64,000 nt of DNA from Chloroflexota bacterium (lineage in GTDB: Bacteria; Chloroflexota; Anaerolineae; Anaerolineales; Villigracilaceae), in assembly GCA_019873655.1 (NCBI GenBank), contig JAIOAU010000010.1, positions 22,556 to 86,555 of the forward strand, given 5' to 3'. Positions 18,120 through 27,041 of the stretch are shown here, piece by piece. Positions within the stretch are counted from its first letter, which is position 1. Each line of letters opens with the position of its first letter. The position numbers and the translations under genes were made by a program. The notes under the pieces are model-generated. The model did no database searches. It saw only the letters and a list, made by a program, of their open reading frames with translations, and was not told where the DNA came from.

Positions 18120-18258
18120 GATTCAACCTTTTGCTGCGGCTGGCGCGTTGCTGCTTTTCAGCATCGAATGACACGAATTTTACGAAAAAGATTCGGAGAA
18201 TTCGCAAAATTCGATGCTTTTACCTTCTAGACAATCTTTGTAACGAAAAGGTTGAATC
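18120..18258. repeat. Nested inverted-repeat element after nrdJ
   Basis: A 139-bp block is bounded by a perfect 13-bp inverted repeat, GATTCAACCTTTT (18120-18132) and AAAAGGTTGAATC (18246-18258). Inside it, GCATCGAAT (18161-18169) and ATTCGATGC (18209-18217) form a second inverted repeat. Its left half (18128-18189) matches 44135-44196 at 56 of 62 positions. It has no ORF, and looks like a small non-coding repeat. Confidence 0.7.
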
Positions 18259-18275
18259 GGTTCGTTGAGAAAACT

Positions 18276-18305
18276 GGAGGCCGTTCTGAGAGGAGAACGG
18301 CCTCC
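18276..18305 (-). terminator. Hairpin between nrdJ and the cyclophilin gene
   Basis: GGAGGCCGTTCT (18276-18287) and AGAACGGCCTCC (18294-18305) form a perfect 12-bp stem with a six-base loop. It lies between convergent genes. On the minus strand a short T-stretch (AGTTTTCTC) follows, so it most likely ends the cyclophilin transcript. Confidence 0.6.
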
Positions 18306-18336
18306 GGCGGTCGAATGACTATCCTTTCAGCAGGAC

Positions 18337-19041
18337 TCATTCCTCGGTGATGAGGATGGTCTCGATGACGTCGCCAGCCTGGGTGGGGGAGGCGTCGGGG
18401 TCGCGCGGCGTCAGGCCCATGAGAACGTCCATGCCCTCGATGACCTTGCCGAAGATGGTGTACGAGCCGTTCAGGCGTTCTTGCGGCGTGTAGGTGATGA
18501 AGAACTGACAGCCGTTGCGGTCGCGGCCGGAGTTGGCCATGGCCAGCATGCCCGGCTCAGCGAAGGTCAGTTCGTTGTCTTCGTTGGGGATGAAGTAGCC
18601 GGGGGTGCCTGCGCCGGTGCCGGTCGGGTCGCCGCCCTGGGCGACGAAGCCGGGAATGACGCGGTGGAAGGTGGTGCCGTCGTAGAATCCCTGGCGGGCC
18701 AGGAAGACGAAGTTGTTGACCGTCATGGGGGCTTGAGCAGGATAGAGTTCCAGAACGATTTCTCCGCCTTTGGCCAGGACGATGGTGGCCGTGTAGCGTT
18801 TGTTCACGTCAATGGTCATTTCGGGCGGGGATGACCATTGCCTGGCATGCGCGGTCGGGCCAAGGGCGGTGGCGGTCTGATTCAGAGAAGCCCTTCGATC
18901 GGCCTGCGCCGAAAGAATCAGCCAGGCGAAAAAAGCGAGAAACACGAAGACGATGGAGCCGATGATGAGGCGGTTGCGGGCGGCCCGCCGGGCGCGGGCG
19001 GCGCGCTGACGAGCGCGGATGGTCTGGTTCGTGACGGGCAT
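18337..19041 (-). CDS. Membrane-anchored cyclophilin-type peptidyl-prolyl isomerase
   Basis: Start set at ATG 19041 (MPVTNQTIRARQRAARARRA, 234 residues) because GGAGG lies ten bases before it; the ORF is open a further 19 codons. A basic N-terminus is followed by one membrane segment (residues about 25-46, IIGSIVFVFLAFFAWLIL), then a linker and the cyclophilin domain from about 85: GEIVLELYPAQAPMTVNNFV, FYDGTTFHRVIPGFVAQGGD, GCQFFITYTPQERLNGSYTI, FGKVIEGMDVL. The isomerase should sit outside the membrane and help fold exported proteins. Confidence 0.93.
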   Translation of the reverse strand: MPVTNQTIRARQRAARARRAARNRLIIGSIVFVFLAFFAWLILSAQADRRASLNQTATALGPTAHARQWSSPPEMTIDVNKRYTATIVLAKGGEIVLELYPAQAPMTVNNFVFLARQGFYDGTTFHRVIPGFVAQGGDPTGTGAGTPGYFIPNEDNELTFAEPGMLAMANSGRDRNGCQFFITYTPQERLNGSYTIFGKVIEGMDVLMGLTPRDPDASPTQAGDVIETILITEE

Positions 19042-19097
19042 AGGCGATTTTCCTCCATCACACTTTTCAATGTTCATTGTGGCCGAAAGGCTCTTCA

Positions 19098-19128
19098 ATT
19101 ATAGCGTAGTGTGTTTCGATCGTGGTCA
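19098..19128 (-). promoter_or_regulatory. Possible promoter of the cyclophilin gene
   Basis: Read on the minus strand, a perfect TATAAT (plus positions 19098-19103) follows a CTGACC element (19123-19128) with a 19-base gap, which is longer than ideal. The distance to the start codon is about 56 bases. Confidence 0.35.
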
Positions 19129-19285
19129 GACAGGATGGAGGTCGATGGCCGCTGGACGGATGCAAATGTGATGTGTGTTACACTTTTCGGCTGGCTCTTT
19201 TTCGAGTATTATTCGTGCGTTTGCGCTGCAACGGGCAAGGCGGCTGGGCAGGGAGGGCAAACGCAGTTTTTTCTGGGAGGTTTCG

Positions 19286-20233
19286 ATGAAGTTCTCGATC
19301 CCCGCTCGATCTGGAGCGGATGAATCGGACGCGTCCGTCAAACGGCTTTCCTTGAGCCGCTATTCGGCCCGCGTGGGTTTTCTGTTCATCCTGCCGTGGG
19401 TCATTGGTTTTATTTTGCTCAAGGCCATCCCGATTCTGGCGGCGCTGGTCTTTTCGTTCACCAGTTTCAATATGCTCCACCCGGAAAATATCCGCTTTGT
19501 GGGGCTGCAAAATTACCTAGCCATTTTGCACGACCGAGACGCCGGCAGCAGTCTCTTCGGTTCGATCGGTTATTTCGTCCTGGCGGTGCCGATCGAGATG
19601 ATCGCCGCGCTGGGCCTGGCGGCCCTGTTCAACAGCGACTGGCTGCGCGGCAAACGCCTGCTGCGGACGCTGTTCTTCATGCCCAGCATCATTCCGGCCA
19701 TGGCGATTTTTTTCATCATCTCCGGCCTGGTCAGTCCTGGCAGCGGCTGGATCAACCGCCTGATCATCGAGCCGCTCGACCTGCCGCCGCCGGCGGGCCT
19801 GTACATGCTCTTCCCGATCATCTTCGCCCTGTGGACGATTGGCCCGGGTTTTCTCATTATGCTCGGGGCGATGCAGTCCATCCCCCGAGAAATCTACGAG
19901 GCGGCGCGCGTCGACGGCGCCGGGCCGATCATGCGTTTCGTCTCGATTACGATTCCGATGATTTCCCCGGCCATCTTTTTCAGCCTGGTCATCAACATGA
20001 TCACTTCCTTCGGCGGCGTGGCCCTGCTCGACCGCGGCCTGCCTTATAGTCAGAGCCTCTCGCCAATGGAATCCTACATCGCTTACCAGATGTTCTCTTT
20101 TCTCAACCTGGGGTATGCCAGCGCCCTGGCGTGGGTCATGTTCCTGGTCGTGATGGGCATCACCGTGGCGATCTTCCGCTCGGCGCGTTACTGGGTGCAT
20201 TTCCCGGAGGAGGACGAAAATGTGGAAATTTAA
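19286..20233 (+). CDS. Sugar-type ABC transporter permease (MalF/UgpA-like)
   Basis: One of two membrane subunits of a carbohydrate ABC importer. Start set at ATG 19286 behind GGGAGG (315 residues); the frame is open to 19175 but without a ribosome site there. Six hydrophobic segments are seen, with IIPAMAIFFIISGLVSPGSG-type core sequence and the EAA loop (YEAARVDGAGPIMRFVSITI) that docks the ATPase. The stop overlaps the next permease gene by 14 bases. No binding-protein or ATPase gene lies next to it. Confidence 0.9.
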   Translation: MKFSIPARSGADESDASVKRLSLSRYSARVGFLFILPWVIGFILLKAIPILAALVFSFTSFNMLHPENIRFVGLQNYLAILHDRDAGSSLFGSIGYFVLAVPIEMIAALGLAALFNSDWLRGKRLLRTLFFMPSIIPAMAIFFIISGLVSPGSGWINRLIIEPLDLPPPAGLYMLFPIIFALWTIGPGFLIMLGAMQSIPREIYEAARVDGAGPIMRFVSITIPMISPAIFFSLVINMITSFGGVALLDRGLPYSQSLSPMESYIAYQMFSFLNLGYASALAWVMFLVVMGITVAIFRSARYWVHFPEEDENVEI

Positions 20234-21314
20234 ACGCCCCCGCCGGGGCGACGTCTCGACCCTGACTCTGCGCCTGTGGGATTTTACCGGCATGGCCTTG
20301 CTCAACCTGTTCGTCTGGTTGGCGGCGCTGGTCTATCTTTCGCCGCTGACGTATATGTTCATCACCTCGGTCAAGACCAGCGAACAGTTGAGCGACCCCA
20401 GCGCGCCGATTTTGCCCGCCCGTCCGGTCATGTATGAATATGAGGGCCGTTCCCGCTATGTGTATTACGTGCCGACCGAATCGGGCGAGCGCCAGTGGGC
20501 GCTGGTCGATTCGGACCGCAGCGGGGCGTTCTTCGTTGACCCGCAGAATCCGGAGGCGGGTCTGATTCGCTGGGAGGGTTCGTGGCGGACCTTGCGGCGG
20601 GTCTACGAGCCGCATTGGGAGTTCGGCAACTTCGTCACCTTGTGGGAGCGGATCGAGTACCCGCGCCTGCTGCGCAACACCCTCATCTTGGTCTTCCTGG
20701 GCGAGATCGGCGTTCTGGCGTCCTCGATTGCCGTGGCCTATGGGTTTTCGCGTTTCCCCATTCCCGGCGGCAAGTATCTGTTCCTCTTGCTGATTGCCAC
20801 CATCATGGTTCCCGACAGCATCACGCTCGTGCCGACGTTTTTCATCTACGCCAATTTGCTCGATTGGCTGCGTTCTTTTACCAACACGAGCGCCATTTAC
20901 TACATTCCGCTCCTTCTTCCGCATTTCTTTGGCAGCGCCATCTACATTTTCCTCTTGCGGCAGAATTTCAAGGCCATTCCGCGCGACCTGGACGAGGCGG
21001 CCATGATTGACGGCGCCAGTCCGCTGCGCATTCTGATTTCGATTATCCTGCCGCAGGCAGTTCCCACGGTGGTCACCGTCGGCCTGCTGCATTTCTTCAA
21101 CGCCTGGAACGAGATGCGCATGGCCAGCCTGTTCCTGGGAGTCAGCCGGGAACGGACGATTGGGTTCAGCGCCCAGGCGTTCCAGAGTTACGGTTTCACG
21201 CCGGAATTCCTGCAAGCCAGCGCCTTGATGCTCATGATTATCCCGATCATTGTGCTCTTCCTGGCGCAGCGTTTCTTCATGCAGGACATGGTCGTGACCG
21301 GCATAGAAAAGTGA
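20220..21314 (+). CDS. Sugar-type ABC transporter permease (MalG/UgpE-like) with extracytoplasmic insert
   Basis: The second permease subunit, 364 residues against the usual 270-290. The extra length is a hydrophilic insert of about 75 residues after the first membrane segment (around residues 62-140, beginning PVMYEYEGRSRYVYYVPTES). The rest is normal, with the EAA loop LDEAAMIDGASPLRILISII and a C-terminal hydrophobic pair. Such inserts are probably outside the membrane and could contact the binding protein. Translationally coupled to the gene before it. Confidence 0.9.
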   Translation: MWKFKRPRRGDVSTLTLRLWDFTGMALLNLFVWLAALVYLSPLTYMFITSVKTSEQLSDPSAPILPARPVMYEYEGRSRYVYYVPTESGERQWALVDSDRSGAFFVDPQNPEAGLIRWEGSWRTLRRVYEPHWEFGNFVTLWERIEYPRLLRNTLILVFLGEIGVLASSIAVAYGFSRFPIPGGKYLFLLLIATIMVPDSITLVPTFFIYANLLDWLRSFTNTSAIYYIPLLLPHFFGSAIYIFLLRQNFKAIPRDLDEAAMIDGASPLRILISIILPQAVPTVVTVGLLHFFNAWNEMRMASLFLGVSRERTIGFSAQAFQSYGFTPEFLQASALMLMIIPIIVLFLAQRFFMQDMVVTGIEK

Positions 21315-21321
21315 GCCGCTG

Positions 21322-22743
21322 ATGAACAGACGCGCCTTTCGCACCATCCTCTTTCTCTGGCTGGCCTGGGCGTTGATTCTGATCGGCTACCAGGCTTGGG
21401 CCGCCGCCCGTCTCCAGCCCCGCTTCCCCGACCTCTCTCAGGAGTGGACGGCGACTTATACCGATGTCGGCTATCAGGTCAATCGTCCGTTGCTGCTCGA
21501 ACCCTTCCTGAACCATCAGGTCTGCTGGGACTCGGAATATTACATCGGCATTGCCCTCGGCGGCTACGACGACCCGCGCATCCCGCATCTGACCCCCTTC
21601 GGGACGACCACCTATGCCATGGGCCGCATGATGGTCGGCGACCAGCCGTACGAGGGGGAGGCCATCTCGCTGGCGTATGCTTTCTTCCCCTTCTACCCGT
21701 GGATGATGTGGCTGATCTCCTGGCCGCTCAAGGTGTTGGGCCTGGGCGAGATTGCCACGGCTGCGCTGGCCGGCGTCATTGTCTCGACCCTCGGCGCGCT
21801 GGGCGGGATGTTGGCCCTCTACGACCTGACGTATGAAAAACTCGAACATGAAGGCGCTATGCGGGCGGTCTTCTACCTGCTCATCTTCCCGACCGGCTTC
21901 TTCCTGCTCCAGGTCTATACCGAGGGATTGTTCGTCGGCCTGGCGTTTGGCTGTCTGGCGATGCTGCGGCGCGGCAAATGGCTGCCGGCTGCCCTCCTGG
22001 GCGCAGCCGCCACCCTGACGCGCGCCGTCGGCGTGGCGCTCATCATCCCCATGGCCCTGACCTGGTTCCGCACCGGCGACTGGCTGGACGTTGACCTCGA
22101 GTGGCGGCAGATTTACTATCTCTGGAAGCATGCCCTGAGCGGAACCTGGATAGCCATCCGCAAGTTTTTCCGCGGCCTGTTTCGCCTGCCCTCGGCGGCC
22201 TCTGAACCTTCCTGGGAGTGGCTGCGCCAGGAGATGGCGCCCATCCGTACAGTGCTGGCTTCGGCCGGCAAAATGTTCCTGGCGTTTGCGCCGCTGATCT
22301 CTTTTTTGATTTGGAAGACTTCGCGGCTGGGCCTTTCCTTCGATTTCGTCGAGATGGCTTATTTCGGGCGCGGCGTGCTGGATTTTGGGACCGCTTTCTA
22401 CAACTGGTCGCTGGCCTTTGAGTACCTTTCCTCTCCCATCCCGCCCCGCGCCGCCTACTTCCTGACCGAGGTCATCGGCCTGATCATTGGCCTGGTCACC
22501 ATCCTGGCCTCCATCAGGCGCTATCCAGAAATTGCCTGGTTCAGCCTGGCGGTGTTTGTCATCTCGTGGGGTAGCGGACCGGTGCAGGGCATTCAGCGCT
22601 ACATCCTGGGCGCGCCGGCGGTCTTTTTCACGCTGGCCCGCTGGGGCAAACATCCGGCCTTCGATAAGGCCTGGACGATTTTCAGCGCCCTGTGGATGGG
22701 GTTCATGGCTTATTTGTTCGCCGTTGACTTCTGGGTGGCGTAG
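21322..22743 (+). CDS. Integral-membrane glycosyltransferase, PIG-V-like mannosyltransferase
   Basis: A 473-residue polytopic protein with roughly ten or more membrane segments. An early extracytoplasmic loop has CWDSEYYIGIALGGYDDPRI, the WD-x-x-Y/H type motif of PIG-V-like (GT-C fold) mannosyltransferases, and FPFYPWMMWLIS nearby. A large positively charged loop lies near residues 240-315. GT-C enzymes move sugars from lipid carriers on the outer membrane face. It follows the permease genes by seven bases, so it is probably in their operon. The substrate is unknown. Confidence 0.7.
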   Translation: MNRRAFRTILFLWLAWALILIGYQAWAAARLQPRFPDLSQEWTATYTDVGYQVNRPLLLEPFLNHQVCWDSEYYIGIALGGYDDPRIPHLTPFGTTTYAMGRMMVGDQPYEGEAISLAYAFFPFYPWMMWLISWPLKVLGLGEIATAALAGVIVSTLGALGGMLALYDLTYEKLEHEGAMRAVFYLLIFPTGFFLLQVYTEGLFVGLAFGCLAMLRRGKWLPAALLGAAATLTRAVGVALIIPMALTWFRTGDWLDVDLEWRQIYYLWKHALSGTWIAIRKFFRGLFRLPSAASEPSWEWLRQEMAPIRTVLASAGKMFLAFAPLISFLIWKTSRLGLSFDFVEMAYFGRGVLDFGTAFYNWSLAFEYLSSPIPPRAAYFLTEVIGLIIGLVTILASIRRYPEIAWFSLAVFVISWGSGPVQGIQRYILGAPAVFFTLARWGKHPAFDKAWTIFSALWMGFMAYLFAVDFWVA

Positions 22744-22782
22744 GAAACATCGAAGTCACAAATGCCGCGAAGATTTCGTCAA

Positions 22783-22979
22783 TAGACCTCTTGCATAAGT
22801 CCAACCACGCCCTGAGCGGAGCGACAAGCGGCAGCGCAGAGCGCAGTCGAAGGGCGAGTAACGAGGAAATTCAGACCATCCTGGAGAAAACGTCCTTCGA
22901 CTACGCCGCGCAACCCTTCGGCAGGCTCAGGGCGTGTGGCTCCGCTCAGGACAGCGATAGTACTTTTGCAAGATGTCTA
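22783..22979. mobile_element. MITE-like element with 18-bp terminal inverted repeats
   Basis: The 197-bp element starts TAGACCTCTTGCATAAGT (22783-22800) and ends ACTTTTGCAAGATGTCTA (22962-22979), inverted repeats matching at 16 of 18. TA at both ends could be the target duplication typical of IS630/Tc1 transposition. The interior has REP-like inverted pieces (CCCTGAGCGGAG with CTCCGCTCAGG; CAGTCGAAGGGCG with CGTCCTTCGACTA). There is no transposase. It fills most of the 334-base gap between genes. Confidence 0.7.
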
Positions 22980-22998
22980 ATAACCATCGAATCGTCAG

Positions 22999-23034
22999 AG
23001 ACCCGGCCTTTCCCAGAGACCGGGTCTTTTCTTT
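22999..23034 (+). terminator. Intrinsic terminator after the permease/glycosyltransferase operon
   Basis: AGACCCGG (22999-23006) pairs with CCGGGTCT (23020-23027), followed by TTTCTTT. The loop is 13 bases. It ends transcription before the kinase gene, whose own possible -10 (TACAAT, 23046-23051) follows closely. Confidence 0.65.
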
Positions 23035-23077
23035 CCAACTTCGTGTACAATTGTCTTTGTAGAGGAAGGAGATGCCT

Positions 23078-23722
23078 ATGTCCAAGCGTCTGGTCGTGGT
23101 GGCGGGCAATATCGGAGCGGGCAAGACCTCGCTGACCGAGCGCATCGGGGCGCGGCTGGGGTGGCGCACCGATTATGAGTCCGTGGCCGATAATCCCTAT
23201 CTGCCGGATTTCTACGCCGACATGCGCAGTTGGTCGTTTCACCTGCAGATTTACTTCCTCGGTCACCGCGCCGAGCAATATTTGCGGGCAGCCGCCGACC
23301 CGCGTTCGGCCATCCTCGACCGCAGCATCTATGAGGATGCTTACATCTTCGCCCGCGCCTTGCATCACATGGGCAATCTGGCTGAGCGCGATTACCTGGC
23401 CTATCGCAAATTGTTCGACCTGGTGGTGGGCAATCTGCCGCCGCCCAATCTGCTGGTGTACCTGCGATGCCCGGTCGATGTGCTGATGGAACGCATCCGC
23501 CGCCGGGCGCGCAACATCGAGACCGGCATCTCGGCCGATTACCTGACCCTCCTCGACACCTTCTACGACGAGTGGCTGCGTTCCTTCGACCTCTGTCCGG
23601 TGCTGACCATCCGCACCGACGACTTGGACTACGTTCATCAATCCGAGGCGCTGGACACGGTTGTCGAACGTATCCAGGCGAAACTGGGCGGCAAGGAAGA
23701 AATCGTCTTTGGGAGCGAATGA
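23078..23722 (+). CDS. Deoxynucleoside kinase (dAdo/dGuo/dCyd kinase family)
   Basis: Phosphorylates deoxynucleosides in the salvage pathway. Start taken at ATG 23078 (MSKRLVVVAGN, 214 residues), six bases after AAGGAG; an ATG two codons earlier is too close to that site. Motifs: P-loop GNIGAGKTS near residues 9-17, ILDRSIYEDAYIFA (the DRS motif that positions substrate) and YLRCPVDVLMERIRRRARNI with the arginine-rich lid. The substrate among deoxynucleosides cannot be told from sequence. Confidence 0.9.
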   Translation: MSKRLVVVAGNIGAGKTSLTERIGARLGWRTDYESVADNPYLPDFYADMRSWSFHLQIYFLGHRAEQYLRAAADPRSAILDRSIYEDAYIFARALHHMGNLAERDYLAYRKLFDLVVGNLPPPNLLVYLRCPVDVLMERIRRRARNIETGISADYLTLLDTFYDEWLRSFDLCPVLTIRTDDLDYVHQSEALDTVVERIQAKLGGKEEIVFGSE

Positions 23723-23723
23723 A

Positions 23724-24326
23724 ATGAACTGGCGCAAGATCATGCTGTGGATTGCCGTTCTCTTGTTACTGGCATCCTTTGTCGCTTACGGCCTGCGGGC
23801 TGCCCAGATGGCGGTCCTGGCCCGCGACTGGTCGTCTTACAGCGACGCCATGAAGCGGCAGGCGATCGAACTCCTTGGTCTCGACCGTCCGCTGGCCGTT
23901 CAACAGGGAACGTTTTTGGTCCTTTTCGTGGCGGCTGTTCTGGTGGGGGCAGCCTACGGAATGTACGGCTTGTCCCGGCCGGTCGTCCAGCATTCCTTGC
24001 CCGTCAAAACGATTCTGGTGCTTTCGTTGATCACCAATGTGGTCACCACCTTGCGCGCTCTTTTGCTGGCGCCGACGCCGGTGTTTTGGCTGGCGCCCTG
24101 GTGGTTCATCATTGGCCTGGCCGTCCTGGGGCTGGCCGGCTTTGTCTTTTCACTGGCCATCTGGCAGGGACGCAAGTGGGGCATGTATGGTTTGGTCTGC
24201 TCGATGGGGCTGGCCGCGTTGTTCGACTTTCTGGGCGGAATGCCCTGGCTCAATGTCCTGTTCACCTTTTCGCTGGTGATTGTGCTCTGGCTCTTCTTGC
24301 GCCCGGTCTGGTGGCAGATGGAGTAG
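23724..24326 (+). CDS. Conserved-looking integral membrane protein, function unknown
   Basis: Start set at ATG 23724 (MNWRKIMLWIAVLLLLASFV), one base after the kinase stop region; the open frame extends into the kinase gene. The 200 residues form about five hydrophobic helices with short loops (for instance TILVLSLITNVVTTLRALLL and WWFIIGLAVLGLAGFVFSLA). I do not recognise the family. It probably shares the kinase transcript. Confidence 0.7.
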   Translation: MNWRKIMLWIAVLLLLASFVAYGLRAAQMAVLARDWSSYSDAMKRQAIELLGLDRPLAVQQGTFLVLFVAAVLVGAAYGMYGLSRPVVQHSLPVKTILVLSLITNVVTTLRALLLAPTPVFWLAPWWFIIGLAVLGLAGFVFSLAIWQGRKWGMYGLVCSMGLAALFDFLGGMPWLNVLFTFSLVIVLWLFLRPVWWQME

Positions 24327-24386
24327 ATCGGGATAGAATCTCTGGAAAGCGGTTTGTCTGTGCACCGATTTGAGTGAAGCGGCGTT

Positions 24387-27041
24387 ATGTTACCGGCCAT
24401 TCGTAAACGGATTCGAGCAATTCATCGATTCCTTCGCACGCCTCTGCCTACCTGGGGGCGCATAGGGGTCGTGATAGGGCTGAGTCTCCTCTACTTTTTG
24501 ACCTATCAGCCGATGGTCGAGACGGTCGGTTTGAACTGGACGGCGCTGTTGAGCGCGCCGATCATCCTCGCAGGATGGTATTTTGGACCGATTGCCGGCG
24601 TTGGCGCCGCCTTGCTTGCCAATGCGATTGTCACGATTCTCCTCTTCCGCGCCTGGCCCGAGAATTTTGTTGCTCAGTTGCTCTCGATCTGGCCGGCGTA
24701 TCTGGTCTTTTTGGGGAGCGGTTATGTCGCCGGCCTCTTGCGCAACAACGCGATCGAGCGTGCCCGCGCTGCAGACGAACTGCATGCGCGCGAACGTTTT
24801 CTTTCGATCATCAACATCACTACCAAACAGATTGTTGAACGGCAAGAGCCGCGGCAGGTCTTCTATCGGCTGCTTACCCACCTGACCAATCTCTTCGTGG
24901 CGGATTACGCCTATATCACCCGATGGGATGAGGAGCGGCAACGGGTGGTTCTGGCAACTTCCACGAAAACGCTGCCGAATCTTCCCGAAGAACTGGTCTT
25001 GGAGACCGAAGAAGCGCAGGTTACCCTCTCTGCACTGCAAAGCCGACGCGCGCTTCTCATCGAGAATGCGCCGACCTCAGGATATATCGTTGATCCGGCA
25101 CCTTTCCGGAAATTGGCGCTTTCTCCGAAAACGGCGCTGGTGATTCCCTTGTTGGCTGGCCAATACAAATTCGGGGCCGTGATACTCGTTTATGAAACCC
25201 CGCGTCGCTTCACAAAAGAAGAAGTGGCCTATGCGGACCTGGCGGGCAATCAGATCGCGCTGGCGCTTTGGACGGCTCAACAAAATCTCCAATTGGAGCA
25301 AAAACTCAAAGAGACGCTGACCTTTGCCCAAGTGGCCCAACTCTTGAGCGAAACCGAGCGGGTCGGTCTCGACAAAGTCATGCAAGCCATTGTCGATTCG
25401 GCGCAGAATCTCATCCCTGGCGCCACGCAGGTAGTCTTACACCTGCTCGATGATGAACAGCAGGTCCTGGTCCCTTGCGCCGTGGCCGGCCGGGGAAAGA
25501 GGCCTGCGGGAAAACTAAAAATGCGCATCGGAGAAGGCATTGCCGGTCTGGCGATTTCGACCGGCGAAACGATTTATGTCCACGATACGATGACCGATCC
25601 GCGTTTTCTCTCGCCCGGCAAACCGGCCAAATTCCGCTCCTTGATCGTTGCGCCCATCCAGAGCCGCGACCGGCTGGTTGGCACCATCAGCATTCAGAGC
25701 GACCGGCCGAATGCTTTTGCTCTCGATGAAACTCGCCTCATCACAACCCTCGGTTTGCAGGCTGCTGTGGCGATCGAGAACTCCACCCTGCTCGAGACCA
25801 CCCGTCGCGATCTCCAGGAGATCAATGCGCTCTATCACATCACGCAACAATTGGTCGCCTCTCTTGATCCAGATCAGTTGATGAAAGATGTGGTGGACCT
25901 GCTGGCCGAAAGTTTCGGTTACCTTTATGTGCAGATATTCACGGTCGATCCGGATAGCGGCGACCTGGTCCTGCGCCAGGGAAGCGGTCAAATTGGCGCC
26001 CGTCTGAAGGAACAAGGACACCGTCTTCCGATTGGTTCGGGCATCATCGGCCATACCGCCGAGATCGGCGAGCCGTTCTTTACGAATAACGTGGATGATG
26101 TGGTATTTTTCCTGCGCAACCCCCTCATGCCGGAAACGCAATCGGAATTGAGCGTTCCGATCAAAATCGAGGGCCAAGTGGTGGGCGTGCTGGATATTCA
26201 GCAGGCGCCGCCGGCGCGCCTGACTGCCCGCGATATGCAACTCATGACCACCGTGGCCGACCAACTGGCGGTTGCTTTGCAGAAGGCCAATCTCTATACG
26301 AATTTGCAGAATGCTCTGCGCCAGGAACAGGCAACCCGCCTGCAGTTGATTCACAGCGAACGGCTGGCTGTGGTCGGTCGGCTGCTGGCCTCCGTTTCGC
26401 ACGAATTGAGCAACCCGATGCAGGCCATCCAAAATGCGCTTTATTTGCTCAAGGAAGAGCGGGGAATTTCCCCGCAAGGGCGGCAGGATTTGGAAATCGT
26501 CCTCTCGGAGGCCGAGCGGATGGCCGTTATGCTGGAACGTTTGCGCGCCGCCTATCGGCCCGGCCGCGAGACGAATTTTCAGCCGGTGCAGGTCAACGAC
26601 ATCATCGAAACCGTCCATGCCCTGACGGCCACGCTGTTGCGCCACAGCGCCATTTCCTTCGAGTTTCATCCCGATCCTGCTCTGCCGGAGATTCCTGCTT
26701 TGGCTGACCAACTGCGCCAGGTCTTCCTCAACCTCTTTGTCAACGCCGTGGACGCCATGAAAACCGGCGGGCGGCTCACCGTTGCGACGCGTCTGCTTTC
26801 TGAACACCGGGAAATCCTGGTTGAGATTTCCGATACAGGCCCTGGCATCCCTGAGGACATCTTGCCTCGAATTTTCGAACCCTTCGTAACAGGTAAAGAA
26901 AAAGGCTCTGGCCTTGGGTTGTTCGTTTCTCATGAGATTGTCATGAGACATCAGGGCCGTATTCAGGCGGAGAATAATCCGAACGGCGGCGCGGTCTTTC
27001 GCGTTTGGCTGCCGTTAGAAAGGGGAGGAGAGGAGGCATGA
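24387..27041 (+). CDS. Membrane sensor histidine kinase with tandem GAF domains
   Basis: An 884-residue kinase. Residues 20-115 hold about four membrane helices with a FGPIAGVGAALLANAI segment, like a small membrane ligand-sensing module. Three GAF domains follow (about 145-300, 310-475, 490-640); the third has the FLRNPLMPETQSELSVPI signature. The kinase core has the H-box SVSHELSNPMQAI (phospho-acceptor His672), the N-box QVFLNLFVNAVDAMKTGG, and nucleotide loops DTGPGIPEDI and GKEKGSGLGLF. Its stop overlaps the start of the next gene, an OmpR-type regulator, so the two are a matched pair. Confidence 0.93.
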   Translation: MLPAIRKRIRAIHRFLRTPLPTWGRIGVVIGLSLLYFLTYQPMVETVGLNWTALLSAPIILAGWYFGPIAGVGAALLANAIVTILLFRAWPENFVAQLLSIWPAYLVFLGSGYVAGLLRNNAIERARAADELHARERFLSIINITTKQIVERQEPRQVFYRLLTHLTNLFVADYAYITRWDEERQRVVLATSTKTLPNLPEELVLETEEAQVTLSALQSRRALLIENAPTSGYIVDPAPFRKLALSPKTALVIPLLAGQYKFGAVILVYETPRRFTKEEVAYADLAGNQIALALWTAQQNLQLEQKLKETLTFAQVAQLLSETERVGLDKVMQAIVDSAQNLIPGATQVVLHLLDDEQQVLVPCAVAGRGKRPAGKLKMRIGEGIAGLAISTGETIYVHDTMTDPRFLSPGKPAKFRSLIVAPIQSRDRLVGTISIQSDRPNAFALDETRLITTLGLQAAVAIENSTLLETTRRDLQEINALYHITQQLVASLDPDQLMKDVVDLLAESFGYLYVQIFTVDPDSGDLVLRQGSGQIGARLKEQGHRLPIGSGIIGHTAEIGEPFFTNNVDDVVFFLRNPLMPETQSELSVPIKIEGQVVGVLDIQQAPPARLTARDMQLMTTVADQLAVALQKANLYTNLQNALRQEQATRLQLIHSERLAVVGRLLASVSHELSNPMQAIQNALYLLKEERGISPQGRQDLEIVLSEAERMAVMLERLRAAYRPGRETNFQPVQVNDIIETVHALTATLLRHSAISFEFHPDPALPEIPALADQLRQVFLNLFVNAVDAMKTGGRLTVATRLLSEHREILVEISDTGPGIPEDILPRIFEPFVTGKEKGSGLGLFVSHEIVMRHQGRIQAENNPNGGAVFRVWLPLERGGEEA

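Noticed and set aside
18101..18336. Small gene or RNA in the gap after nrdJ
   Set aside because: Only nested inverted repeats and a terminator hairpin are seen; no ORF with a ribosome site and no tRNA-like fold.
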